A stretch of DNA of 64,000 nucleotides from Cephalopachus bancanus (lineage: Eukaryota; Chordata; Mammalia; Primates; Tarsiidae), in assembly GCA_027257055.1 (NCBI GenBank), contig JAPVLO010000153.1:9238001-9302000 (forward strand), read 5' to 3'. Made by a program: the position numbers and the translations under genes. Numbering within the stretch: position 1 is the stretch's first letter; each line of letters opens with the position of its first letter. Positions 34,294-45,960 of this stretch are shown piece after piece. The notes beneath the pieces were generated by a model. That model was not told the DNA's origin, did no database searches, and worked only from the letters and a program-made list of their open reading frames with translations.

Positions 34294-35529
34294 CTCTACC
34301 CAACGCTTTCCTTCTAGATTCTAGTAAATTCTGGCTACTCTCACCCCTCCTGGCTTAGGAATGGTTTCAGATTTCCCACCATTGCTAGTGATAGATTCCT
34401 GACTCCCTGCACTTCCCCATCTCTTGTAAATAAACCCTCTTGAATTACTCTAATTTGAGTATGCCATTTGTTTTCTGCTGGAACCCTGGTGTGGTATACT
34501 TATGCTCCTAAGCTGTAAACTGGGAATATGAATAATAAACTTAATTCTGGAACTTGTTGGGGGAATAAAATGAAAGTACATGTTTTCAAAAGTACTTTGC
34601 AAACTCTAAAGGGCTATAGAAGTCAATTATGTTTGAGGAAATGAATGTCTGGTCAATTACTCTATTTGGTTTACTCTAGGTTTATGAGGAACCATTCTGA
34701 AAAATTCTCCTAAATTAATCTTTGCTTCTGTCATCTCTTCTTGCTATGATTTGAATGTGTCTCCAAAGTTTATGTGTTGAAAACTTAATTGCCAACGCAG
34801 TAGTGCTGGGAGATGGGGCTAATGGGGGGGGTCTTCCCTCATGATTGGGCTAATGTCATTTTTGTGAGAGTGGGCATGTTATAAAAGTGAGTTTGGCCCC
34901 CTCTTGCTCTTTTGCTCTCTCACACTGCCTTGCCATTTCACCTTTCACCATGGGATGATGCAGCAAGAAAATCCTCACTGGATGCTGGCCCTTTAACCTT
35001 GGACTTCCCAGCCTCCAGAACTCTAAGAAATAAATTTATTTTATTTATAAATTCCCCAATGTGTGGTGTTCTGTTAGAGTCTAAATGAACTATGGCATTA
35101 AATTGACACAGAGAAGTGGGTTGTTGGTATAGCAAATACCTGAAAATGTGGAAGCAGCCTTGGAAATGGGTAATGGATAGAGGCTGAAAGAATTTGGAGA
35201 TGTGGGTTAGAAAAACCCTTGATTGCTGTAAAGGAACTGTTAAAGAGGATTCTTGTGAGGGCTCAGAAGAAGAGAATAGCTGTGGGGAAAGTAAAAACTT
35301 CCTAGAGATTACTTAAGTGGTCATAATCAGAATGCTGGTAGAGATATGGACAGTAAAATCATTCTGATGAAGTTTTGGATGAAAATAAGGAACAACCCAT
35401 TGGAAAATGGAGTAAAGACCATTTTTGTCAGATGGTTGCAAAGAACTTGGCTGAACTGTTTCCATGCCTGAGGGCTTTATGAAAAATGGAATTTAAGAGT
35501 AATGGACTAGGATATCTAGTGAAAGAAAT

Positions 35530-35587
35530 CCTCCCTCCCTCCTTCTTTCCCTCCCTCCCTCTCTCACTCATCCATTCTCCCTCCCTC
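35530..35587. repeat. (TCCC)n simple repeat
   Basis: Imperfect CCTCCCTCCTTCTTTCCC run, merging into the Alu at its right side. Confidence 0.85.
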
Positions 35588-35857
35588 CCAGGTTTCACTC
35601 TGTAGCCCCAGCTGGAGGGCAATGGTACAATCATAGCCCACTGTATCCTCAATCTTCTGGAGTCAGATGATCCTTCCACCTCAGCCTCCTGTGTTGCTGG
35701 GACTACAGGCACACATCACCATGCCCAGCTAATTTTTTGTAGAGACAAAGTCTTGCTGTGTTGTCTAGGCTGATCTTGAACTCCTGGATTCAAGCAATTC
35801 TCCCCATTCTGACTCCCCAAGTGCTGTGATTACAAGCATGAACCACCATACTTGGCC
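35588..35857 (-). repeat. Old Alu inside the MaLR element
   Basis: Reverse-oriented diverged Alu from GGTTTCACTCTGTAGCCC to CTTGGCC. Confidence 0.88.
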
Positions 35858-36364
35858 TCTCTTTTGCTCTTTTACTCTCTTGCACTCACTTGTACTTCCA
35901 CCTTCCACCATGGAATGGTATAGCAAGAGGCCTCTCACCAAACGCAGGCTCCTTGACCTTGGATTTCTCAGCCTCTAGAACTGCAAGAAATAATTTTTAA
36001 AAACCCAGAAAGCTCCCATCTATGGTATTCTGTGATAGCAATACAAAAAAAATTAAGACAGACTTAAAATTGAATTTGAATTGCCAAGCAAACTAGGAAT
36101 ATGCTCTGAATAGCTTTTTGGAGGTTGTGGACTTCATCTCCAAAGGACATGCTTTCCTCCAAAGTAAGTTGCAAATTTGTAGAATTGTGCATTTGTCTTT
36201 GATATCCCTTTGTTCTTATTTCTTTGTCATTATCTCAGACTTTTTTTTCATCTACTTCCCTCTATAAATACCAGATTTTAGGAAAGGCTGTGAATTCATT
36301 TTCAATAAGTAAGTGACTATTAGATTTTGATATGTTGCCTCACCCAGATATCAAAAGGCTTTAT

Positions 36365-36588
36365 CTAAAGCAAGATTGTCACAACCTGCACACTAATGAC
36401 ATTTTGTGTTAATTAATTCTTTGTTGCGAATGGTGTGGGGAGTTGTTCTGTGCACTGTAGAATGCTCAGAAGGATGCCTGGTCTCTACCCACTGGATGTC
36501 AACAGCACCTTTCTCTCAGTTGTGACAACTAAAGATGTTTTCACACATTGCCAAATGGGGATAACATTACTTCCAGTTGAGAACACTG
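36365..36588 (-). mobile_element. MER5A-like DNA transposon
   Basis: Ends with CCAGTTGAGAACACTG and contains CCACTGGATGTCAACAGCACC and TTGTGACAACTAAAGATG, the MER5A order in reverse. Non-autonomous hAT relic. Confidence 0.75.
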
Positions 36589-38631
36589 GTCTAAGAGAAT
36601 GAAGTTCCATTTGTGTAATCTTTTGGACATTAGCAAATCAAAAGGAAAAATGCATATTAAAGCAGTAACTGGAAGGCCCTTTTAAAAATAAAGACCTTGA
36701 ATCCTTCTTGATAAAGGATCTCCTGATTCTCTAACTGAATTGTATAATCAATTTTCTCTTCAAACAAATCTGCCCATATCCATGTTGCTTCTGAACATCT
36801 CTAGTCTAGTTACCTAGTTATGGTAATTTATGATTATGAATAAAAACAAATTTTCCTGGCCTGTTTCATATATTCACACCCAATGTATTGATGGTTTACC
36901 TATGCATTTGAAATATCTTCTGTTTAGTCAAACCTCAGCAAGACAGAACCAGTAGTCTACCTATCTATCGAGAGATTTATTGGGGATGTTGGGAAGATGG
37001 CGGCTGAGTCAGTCTGATTATGTGAGTCCCAGGGTAAGTGAATGAGTGTATAGAAAATTTTGTGTACATGCTGATGAGTGAGTGTGTGTGTGAGTGGCTG
37101 ACTGAATGAGGGCTAGGGAGCTAGCAGCCAAGGCTCTCCTGATACAGCCGCTCATGCTGCAGCTGCTCAGCTGGATCCTAGTGATTCCTGGGATGCAGAA
37201 GCCAAGCACCATTTTTTTTAAAAACACAATAAAACCCTGAAAGAAAATGCTGGGAGAGACTGACAAAGTGGGGGCTTGTGAGCAAGTGACCAGGGCCCTC
37301 CTGGTGCAGCAGCTGGTGCTGCAGCTTCTCTACTTGGTCCCTGGCACTTCCCAGGTCCCAGAAGCTGAGCGCCATTTTTTTTAGACAAACATTTTCCAGT
37401 GAAGAAGCGGTTTGGGGAGACTACCATCTCCAGGCTTTGCCTCACCACTTCAGTGCCTGGCTGGACATTGGCAGTAGGACTGTGGAGGAAGCCCAGAGGC
37501 AAAGTCCCACTGGAGAGGACAAGAGAAGCACCCTGCCACCATCTTGAAGGTAGGGCAGGAAAGTGCTTGACTTGCTCACCACAGAGCAATAGACCCAATC
37601 TCTGCGACTGGTGGATCAATTACTCAGGGGTTATTCATGACCCGGAGGGAATACCCTGAAAGTACAAACTTTGGAGGGACCCAATGAGTGCTGAGTCCCA
37701 GGCGCCCCACCTCCTACCCTGATCCAGCCACAGGACAAAGGGTGTGGCCAGAAAAGGATGAGGAAGAACTCCAAAGAGATCAGTGGTGAGTCTGGTGCTG
37801 ACCCAAACCCCCTCCTCCCCAGCAATCCTCTGAACATCAGACCCACACAGCTGGGCCACAACTGAGAGGGACAAACCCAGGTAGAGCTGGATGTCAGTCA
37901 AAATAGGAGAACTCCATTCCAGGATAGACCTGGCTAGGGTACCCCCGGTGAGTACATACCTGGGGAAGAGACAGTCCTGCACCTCTCCACCAGAGGAGAT
38001 CTCCCTGACCATTCAAAGTGGGAGGGGAGAACTGCAGCCCAATTCACCCCACTGTCCCTCCTCTTTCCCTACTTTGGACACTGGGGAGAGAGTGAAAGAG
38101 GTGGAAGCCCTGCAGGAGAAAGCAGATGAGAGGAACAATTACAGAGCCTGCCACAAGAGGGCAGTGTTCTTTTTTCTTTCCTTTAAAAATTTTTGTTTTT
38201 AGTTTAAAATTTTTTTTGCCCGTTTGTTAGTTCATCTATTTAAAAAATATTTTTCCTCTCTACAGGAGATACTTTAAACGGTATTAAGCACAGAAGAAAG
38301 AAAAAAGAGAATGACCACACAATTCTGAAGACAGCCACAGAGCACAGAATCAACAGAGAATATAGCACAAAAACAAACTTGAAAACACTCACACATCAAC
38401 CCCAAAGCCAAAAGAAAACAAGCAAGCAAACAAAAAACTTTTTAAGAACCTCATGACAGGGATAAACAATCACATTTCAATAATCAGCTTGAATGTGAAT
38501 GGACTAAATGCACCACTGAAAAGATACAGAATGGCAAACTAGATAAGAAACCATGACCCAATTATTTACTACATCCAGAAAACTCATCTCACCACAAGGG
38601 ATACATATAGACTCAAAGTTAAAGGATGTGT

Positions 38632-38860
38632 TTTTTGATCTGATTTGCTAGAATCTGGTTGAGGATTTTTGTATCTACGTTCATAAGAGATACTGGCCTG
38701 TAGTTCTCTTTTTCTGTTGAATCTTAACCCAGTTTGAGTTTCATTTAGCTTCATAAAATGATTTGGGGAGAATTCCATCTTTCTCAATTGCCTGGAATAC
38801 TTTCAATAGGATTCGTGTCAGCTCCTCCTTGTGCATTTTGTAGAATTCTGTTAATATCAA
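38632..38860 (-). mobile_element. Inverted segment of L1 ORF2 (reverse-transcriptase region)
   Basis: On the minus strand this reads as the conserved [22 protein letters not shown] part of ORF2, immediately upstream of the region that resumes in sense at about 38,880. It ends in a perfect 19-base inverted repeat (38,792-38,810 against 38,862-38,880). Confidence 0.85.
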
Positions 38861-39667
38861 TCCTATTGAAAGTATTCCAGTCAAGACCGTAAATGTAATT
38901 AAGTACACCAACAAATGTAAAAACATGAACCACATGATTATCTCATTCAATGCAGAAAAAACTTTTGATAAAATCCAGCACCCCTTCCTGATAAAAACCC
39001 TCAAACACCTAAGTCTAGAAGGAACATACCTCAAAATAGTATGTGCCATCTACTATAAACCCACTGTGAACATATTGCTAAATGGACAGAAACTGGAAAC
39101 ATTTCCCCTGAAAACTGGAAAAGACAAGGCAGCCCACTCTCCCCACTTTTGTTCAACATTGTGTTGGAAGTCCTAGCCCAGGATATTAGACAAGAGAAGG
39201 AAATCAGGGGTATCCAAATAGGAAAAGAGGAAGTCATGTTATTCCTCTTTGCTGATGATATGATCCTATATCTTGAAAATCCAAGAGAATCTGTCAAAAA
39301 CCTGCTTGCACTGATAAATGGCTTTGGCAAAGTCTCGGAGTACAAAATAAATGTGTAAAAGACAGTTGCATTCTTATACACCAACAACAAGCAGGCAGAG
39401 AACAAAATAAAAAGCACAGTCCCATTCACAATAGCCATAAGAAAAAGGAAATACCTCGACATTTTCCTAACCAGAGAAGTGAAAAACCTTTATAATGAGA
39501 TCTATAAAACACTGCTCAAAGAAATCCAAGAAGACACAAACAAATGGAAAAATATTCCATGCTCATGGATAGGAAGAATCAATATTGCTAAGATGTCTGT
39601 CCTACCAAAGGCAATCTACAGATGCCTTGGTAGGATGGACATCTTACCCATTAATTAATTAATGCCA

Positions 39668-39959
39668 GCCGGGCTCGGTGGCTCAGCCTGTAATCCCGTG
39701 CCTTGGGAGGCTGAGGTGAGTGGATTGCCTGAGCCCGCAGGTTCGAGACCCGCCTGGGCAACTTGGTGAGACCTCATCTCTACAATAAATAAAAAAAAAA
39801 ATAGCCAGGTGTGGTAGCACGCACCTGTAGTTCCAGCTACTTGGAAGGCTGAGGCGAAAGGATCGCCGGAGCCCAGGAGGTCGAGGCTGTGGTGACCGGG
39901 AACAGCCACTGCACTGCAGTCCGGATGACAGAATGAGACTCCAACTAAAAAAAAAAGAA
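39668..39959 (+). repeat. Young lemur-type Alu nested in L1
   Basis: Near-consensus copy from GCCGGGCTCGGTGGC to an A-tail. The L1 sequence around TTACCCATTAA is repeated on both sides of it. Confidence 0.95.
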
Positions 39960-41581
39960 AATTAATGCCTTACCCATTAAGTTACCAACATCATTCTTCT
40001 CAGACCTGGAAATGACAATACAGAAATTCATATGGAAACATAAACGACCACGAATTGCCAAAACAATCCTTAGCATAAGAAACAAAGCAGGAGGTATCAC
40101 ATTTCCAGACTTCAAACTTTAAGGCTACAGTAATCAAAAAGCCTGGTATTGGTACAAGAACAGGCATATAGAACAATGGAACAGGATAGAGAATCCAGAA
40201 GCAAAGCCTCAATTTCTCCACCAAATCATCTTTGACAAAACCTCCAACAACAACCACTGGGGGGAGGAGAACCTATTCAGTAAATGGTGCTGGGAAAACT
40301 GACTGGTCACATGCAGAATATTGAAACAGGACTCCTACCTATCACTATACACAAAAATTAACTCTAAATGGATCAAGACCTAAACGTAAAACCTCAAACT
40401 ATAGGAATCTTAGAAAATGCAGGAGACACCCTTATGGAAATTGGAACTGGGAACCAATTCCTGATCAAAACCCTAAGTTCCCATACCATAAGAAATAAGA
40501 TAGACAAGTGGAACCTCATCAAACTAATGAACTTCTGCAAAGCAAAAGAAACCATCAAGATAGCAGGGAGACAGCCCACAGAATGGGAAAAAATATTTGC
40601 CAACTATATATCTGACAAAGGCCTAACATCTAGGATCTACAAGGAACTTAAACGCTTCAAAAAGAAAAAAGCAAACAGCCCCGTTAAAAAGTGGGCAAAA
40701 GACAGGAATAGGCATTTCTCAAAAGAAAAATATGCGGGCGGCCAACAGACACATGAAAAAGTGCTCAGCCTCATGAACCATCAGAGAAATGCAGATCAAA
40801 ATCACATTGAGATACCACCTAACCACAGTAAGAATGGCCATAATTAATAAAACAAACACAACAGATGTTGGTGAGGATGCGGAGAAAAAGGAATGCTTCA
40901 ACACTGCTGGTGGAGGTTGCAAACTAGTGCAATCTCTGGAAGACAGTGTGGTGATTTCTGAAAGTACTAGAAATTGACCTATCATGTAACCCAGCTATCC
41001 CCCTTTTGGAACTATACCCGGAGGATCTCAAATCATTCTACAAAAAAAGATACCTGCACACACATGTTTGTTGCAGCTCTATTCACGATAGCAAAAACAT
41101 GGAACCGACCATGCTGCCCATTGAAGGTGGACTGGAAAAAAAAAAAAAGTGGTACATATACACTGGACAAAAAAAAAAGTGGTATATATACATATACATA
41201 TATACAATGGAATATTATGCAGCTATAAAGAAAGACAAACATATGGACTTCGCAGCCACTTGGATAGATTTAGAGTCTCTCATACTCAATGATCTATCAC
41301 AGAAACAAATAACAGAATACCATATGTTCTCATTTATAAGTGAATCTTGAACAATTATCATAATACTATGACAAAGGGATTGGCAGTAGTGGGAAGCTGC
41401 TATGGAAAGAGGGGTGGGATTGGCAGTTGAGGGAAACTGCTAGGGGAGGGAGGGACACACCTCATCAACAAGGGGACCCGCATAATGAACATTTTTATAC
41501 CTAACCCTGAATTATGCCCCTCATTTTAAAAATAAAAATAAATTAAAATAAAAAAAGAGATTTATGATAAGAAATTGACTT

Positions 41582-41855
41582 GGCCGGGCTCAGTGGCTCA
41601 ACCTGTAATCCTAGTACTTTGGGAGGCCGAGGCGAAAGGATTGTCTGAGCCCGTGGGTTTGAGACCAGCCCCGGGCAACTTGGTGAGACCTCGTCTCTAC
41701 AATAAATCAAAAATTAACCGAGCATGGTCACGTGTACCTGTAGTTCTGGCTATTGAATGGCTGAGGCGAAGGACCGGAATCCAGCAGGTTGATGCTGGGG
41801 TGGCAGTGAGTGTGCCTCTGCACTCCAGCCTAGGTGGTGGAGTGAAAGTCCAACT
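41582..41855 (+). repeat. Alu-type SINE next to the L1 tail
   Basis: Starts GGCCGGGCTCAGTGGC, 16 bases after the L1 target duplication. The second arm is degraded and the A-tail is lost. Confidence 0.92.
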
Positions 41856-42007
41856 GGCTCACATTATTATTAAGACTGAAAAGTGTCAAGTTCTGCAACT
41901 GGAAAGCTGGAGACCCAGGAGAGCCCATGATGTAAGTTCCATCTAAAAAGCCATCAGGATCAAGATTGAAGAAGAGCCAATTTTTTTCTTATTTTTGGAA
42001 ATAAAAC

Positions 42008-42468
42008 TTTAATCTTCCTGTTTTGTATCTTTTTTTAACTTTTAAATTTTTTTATTTTGAAATTCTGGGGTACAATTCAGGGTTGGGTACACAAATACTC
42101 ATTGTGCAGGTAGACTTGTTGGTGAGGTGTGTCCCCCCCAGCAGATTTCAACTGCTGTCACTCACTCCCACCTCCCCGCCCTCCCTCCCCCCACCACATT
42201 TTCCCACTACTGTCAATCCTTTTCTTATGGTATTGCAGTAGTTGTTCATGATCCATTTATGGGTGAGAACATGTGATAGTTCTCTGTTTCTGTGAAAGAT
42301 CACTCAATATTATAGACTCTAATTCCATCCAGGTTGCTGCAAAGTTCATGATTCTTTTCTTTATGGCTGTGTAATATTCCATTGTATATCTGTACCACAT
42401 TTTTTTATCCATTTTTTTTTTTTTGATGGGCAGCACGGTTGGTTCCATGTTCTTGCTATTGTGAACAA
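42008..42468 (-). mobile_element. 5'-truncated L1, antisense
   Basis: Reverse complement of the same L1 3' end seen at 1,462: 3' UTR, then the ORF2 C-terminus, ending at CTATTGTGAACAA. A relatively young copy. 42,469-42,796 is unassigned. Confidence 0.9.
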
Positions 42469-42796
42469 GGAGGAAAGCCAGTTTTTAAGTTCAGGTTCTA
42501 ACGCAGAAAAAGAGTGATATTTCAGCCTCAAACTGTCAGTCAGGAAAAGTTGCTTCTTATTCTTTTTGTTTGTTTTGTTCTGGTTTTCAGTTGACTGAAT
42601 GGGATCTGTCCACATTAGGGAAGAGCAATATCCTTTACTAAACTACCTATTCAAATGTCTATCTCATCCAGAAACACCATCACAGACACAATCAGAATAA
42701 CATTTAAGCAAATGTCTAGACACTCATGGCCCAATCAAGTTGACATAAAAATTAACCATCACATACTTCCACTGACTTTCTGAACTATCTTTATTT

Positions 42797-43087
42797 GGGG
42801 GAAGATTGAGGTGTCATCCTGTCACCTAGGCTGAAGTGCAGTAGCATAATCATGACTCCCTGCAGCCTGAACCTTTTGGGATCAGGCAATCTTCCCATCC
42901 CAGCCTCCCAAGTAGTTGGGACTACAAATGTGTGCCACAATGCCCAGCTAATTTTTTGATTTTTTTTGTAGAGACAAGGTCTTATTATGTTGCCTAGGCT
43001 GATCTTGAACTCCTCGGTTCAAGTAATCCTCCTGCCTTGGCCTCCCAAAGTGCTGAGATTACAGGCATGAGCTACCATGCCTAGCCA
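42797..43087 (-). repeat. Alu-type SINE
   Basis: Old reverse-oriented Alu ending CCTAGCC. The flanks CTATCTTTATT and CCATCTTTAATT may be its duplication. Confidence 0.9.
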
Positions 43088-43504
43088 GGGCCATCTTTAA
43101 TTATCTTCTCAAGAACTGAATTTGGGGAAGTTGATACTGAGATTTCAATCTGAGACACTACAAAATCAAGGGCATATACAAGTCAGCTGAATTCTTCAAT
43201 GAGAAACAGCTTGGAGGCTTACTTAAAGTAGAGCCTTTTGCTGGTACTACCTACCCTGGGGTCAACTATACCATAGTGCCATATTCATGCTTCTCCTCAG
43301 CCATAATGAGCCCCTATTTCTGAAAATTAGGTATAAGATAAAAAGAAATCCAACTAAAACGATGTAATAGGGTAGAGGCTAACCTGAGGTAGAAGAGAAG
43401 CTCCAAAGTACAATGACTTAATAAGATGGATGTTTACTTGTTTTTCTGTTACATCATCTAGGGACCCACATTCTTTCAATCTTTTTGCGCTCTCACCTTC
43501 TAGC

Positions 43505-44000
43505 ATAGCAGTTGGCAAATTTTTTTCTGAAAGGGGCCAATAGTAAATATTTTAGTCTCTGTAGCTGTGACTCAACTTCTCTGCCATTGTAGTGCAAAAG
43601 CACAATAAGCTGTTTGTAAGTAAATGGATATAACCGTGCTTCAATATAATTTTGTTCACAGCTGGGTGTGGTGGCTCATGCTTGTAATACCAGCACTTCG
43701 GAGGCTGAGGATTGATTGAGCCCAGGAGTTCAAGACCAGCCTGGGAAATGTAGCAAGACCTCATCTCTAAAAAAAAAAAAAAAAATTAACCACACGTGGT
43801 GGTACACACCTGTAGTCTCAGCTAGTCAGGAGGCTGAGGCCAAAGGATCACCTGAATTCAGAAGGTCCAGGCTGTGGTGAACTGTTATCATACCACTGAA
43901 CTCCAAACTAGGTGACAGTGAGACCTCAACTCAAAAAAGAAAAAAAAAAAATTCACAAAACCAAATGGCTGGTTAGCGGGCGATAGTTTGTTGATTACTT
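43505..44000 (+). mobile_element. hAT-type DNA transposon (MER58/MER33-like) split by an Alu
   Basis: Left part AGTTGGCAAATTTTTTTCTG ... TAGTAAATATTTTAG ... CTTCTCTGCCATTGTAG, and right part GATAGTTTGTTGATTAC. The Alu at 43,661-43,951 interrupts it. Same family as the copies at 10.9 and 50.1 kb. Confidence 0.75.
43661..43951 (+). repeat. Alu-type SINE nested in a hAT relic
   Basis: Forward copy from GCTGGGTGTGGTGGCTCATG to an A-rich tail, with TTCACA on both sides. Confidence 0.93.
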
Positions 44001-45448
44001 CTCCACATCAGCATGGTTGTCTGCATGGTTGCAGACCCAGAAGTCACTTTTGCTCCTCACATTGGTCCAACTTTAGTTGCATAACTTCTAGGGATGCTGG
44101 GGAATCTAGTCTCTAACTGGAGAGTCACGCACCTCGTTTAATTTCTGTCACTGTTGGGAAGAACATAGTTTGGTGGAAAACTAGTAACTACTGCCACAAA
44201 AGACCAACCACTTAGGGGGTAATTCTGCAAATTCTGTGATTCTTTCTGTTCTTAAAGATTCTATTTGCCTAAGAAATTCTTTTTCTTAGGAAATAATTTT
44301 CATAAAATATTTTCTCAGAATGTAATAGATAATTCTGAATAGTTACATGCAATTTAGACCTTATATTCATTAAGAAATACTAGTGCCTACTTTCCTCAAG
44401 GCTGTTCTGTGATTTGTTTTTTTCTGGGTAATTCACAGTATGTTTGAAAAAATAAAATACCTTTACATAAAGTTATCAATAAATATCCAATTTTTGAGTT
44501 AAATACTGCATTCTATAAACATTCAGGTAAAGGAAAAATAATTCACATCTGAATTGATACAGTTGACTCGCTTTGCATGGGAATTGCAAATTGAAAGATT
44601 TAGCCTCAAAAAATTGTTCTTTGAGTCATATACTTTAGTATTATTGGCACTCGATTTCAAGAGACAAAAACTCAATCAAGCTAGTTTGAACAAAAAAGAA
44701 AATGGCATGCCCATTCAGGGGGCTTCAGTGATGCAGGTCCATGTCTCTATTCTTGTTTCTCTTCATATGCTAGCATCATTTTTAGAAGAGCTCTTTCCAC
44801 ATGGCAGGAAAAAAGTGGCTACTGGTTATTCTAAGTCTGTTTTACATTTACATCTTTATAGAAACCAGAGGAAGAAGAGGTACCTTTCCTAGTGGCTTCA
44901 GTAGAAAAGGTCCTGAACCAGTCACCATGACTCAGAGAAGACTATCTGGAACTGGCCAAGCCGTGGTCATGAACTTACTTCTGGAACTGCAGGCGACTGG
45001 GTCAGTCCCACCAAAGTGATGCAGAAGGGAGACAGGTAGTTTTCCAAAGGAAAGGTGGACAAACGCAGTCCATTAAATGTGTTTTCTTTTTGGTCACACA
45101 TATCATACACAATTATGTGCTCATTTCATAAAATTGCATGCCTCCCCACTACATTTTTAAAAAGACATATTGACAATGTAGTATCAATCTTTGCTTGGTG
45201 GAGATGATAGACAGATGATGGGTAGGTAGATAGATAATAGGTAGATAGATAGATTTGAGCATCAGTGATAGGGCCATTATAGGTCTGAATTCTGGAGCTA
45301 AAAAGATGAATGAGACCTAGGGTTTCTAGTTTTCTGAAACTCACTGGAAAAATTAAATAAATAAGCAAATATTACAAAACAGTGTGACAAACACTAACGG
45401 GTTTGATAAGGGATAATGATTTTGTACAAATAAATATAACCCTTATTG
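44001..45448. other. Intergenic, largely unassigned
   Basis: Open frames near 44,554-45,019 lack any domain or conserved look. A short GATA-type microsatellite (TAGATAGATAATAGGTAGAT) lies at about 45,227-45,255. Confidence 0.55.
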
Positions 45449-45748
45449 CTTTTTTTTTTTTTTTTTTTTTGAGTTGGAGTCTCACTCTGTCACCCAGACT
45501 GGAGTGCAGTGGCCGCTTCCGGCCACCGCAGCCTCGACCTGCTGGGCTCCGGCGATCCTTCCACCTCAGCCTTCCAAGTAGCCGGAATTACAGGCATGCG
45601 CTACCATGCTCGGCTGATTTTTTTTTTGATTTATTGAAGAGATGAGGTCTCGCTGCCCAGGCGGGTCTTGAACCCGCGGACTCAGGCAATCCACTCACCT
45701 CAGCCTCCCAAAGGCGTGGGATTACAGACTGAGCCACAGAGCCCGGCC
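45449..45748 (-). repeat. Young lemur-type Alu
   Basis: Reverse-oriented near-consensus copy. CTTATTGCTTTTT is repeated on both sides. Confidence 0.96.
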
Positions 45749-45834
45749 TTATTGCTTTTTAATGATATTATTTGTTACCTTTTTTGGCTTTTGTGAAGAG
45801 AATAAAAATGTAAATGACAAACACTTGATTTGGA

Positions 45835-45960
45835 GTCTGTGGGTTCTGGGTAACCTCTAGCTCTGTAAACTTAAACAAGGATATATACATATATCCACTT
45901 TGGTTCTCAGTTTTCACAAGTGTAAAATGAGAAAGCTGAACAAGATAATCACTTAGATTA
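45835..45960 (+). repeat. MIR SINE
   Basis: MIR-like GTAACCTCTAGCTCTGTAAAC ... CAGTTTTCACAAGTGTAAAATGAG pattern. Confidence 0.6.

Larger units (their letters stand above)
34742..36060 (+). mobile_element. MaLR provirus remnant (5' LTR, internal piece, partial 3' LTR)
   Basis: 5' LTR 34,742-35,097 (TGCTATGATTTGAATGTGTC ... TCCAGAACTCTAAGAAATAA ... ACTATGGCA). Internal MaLR sequence about 35,098-35,530 (GACACAGAGAAGTGGGTTG, GCAGCCTTGGAAATGGGT). The 3' LTR end is at 35,858-36,060 (CCACCATGGAATGGTATAGC ... AATTAAGACA). A TCCC repeat and an Alu interrupt it. No coding capacity. Confidence 0.8.
36981..41555 (+). mobile_element. Rearranged L1: sense 5' end, inverted RT piece, sense 3' end, one target duplication
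   Basis: AGAGATTTAT flanks the element exactly (36,971-36,980 and 41,556-41,565). From the left: a 5' UTR starting GGGGATGTTGGGAAGATGGC (to about 38,280). No recognisable ORF1. The ORF2 start at 38,453 (MTGINNHISIISLNVNGL, stop after about 30 codons). An inverted RT-region piece (about 38,632-38,860). Then ORF2 in sense from about 38,880, with an intact-looking FADDMILY active site near 39,255, but frameshifts and stops. An Alu sits at 39,668-39,959. The ORF2 C-terminus and 3' UTR follow, with an A-rich tail at 41,530-41,555. It cannot encode a working element. Confidence 0.85.

Noticed and set aside
44554..45019. Overlapping frames of 112 and 72 codons
   Set aside because: No domain, no paralogue known to me and no gene-like context. 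It may be part of an unrecognised old transposon.
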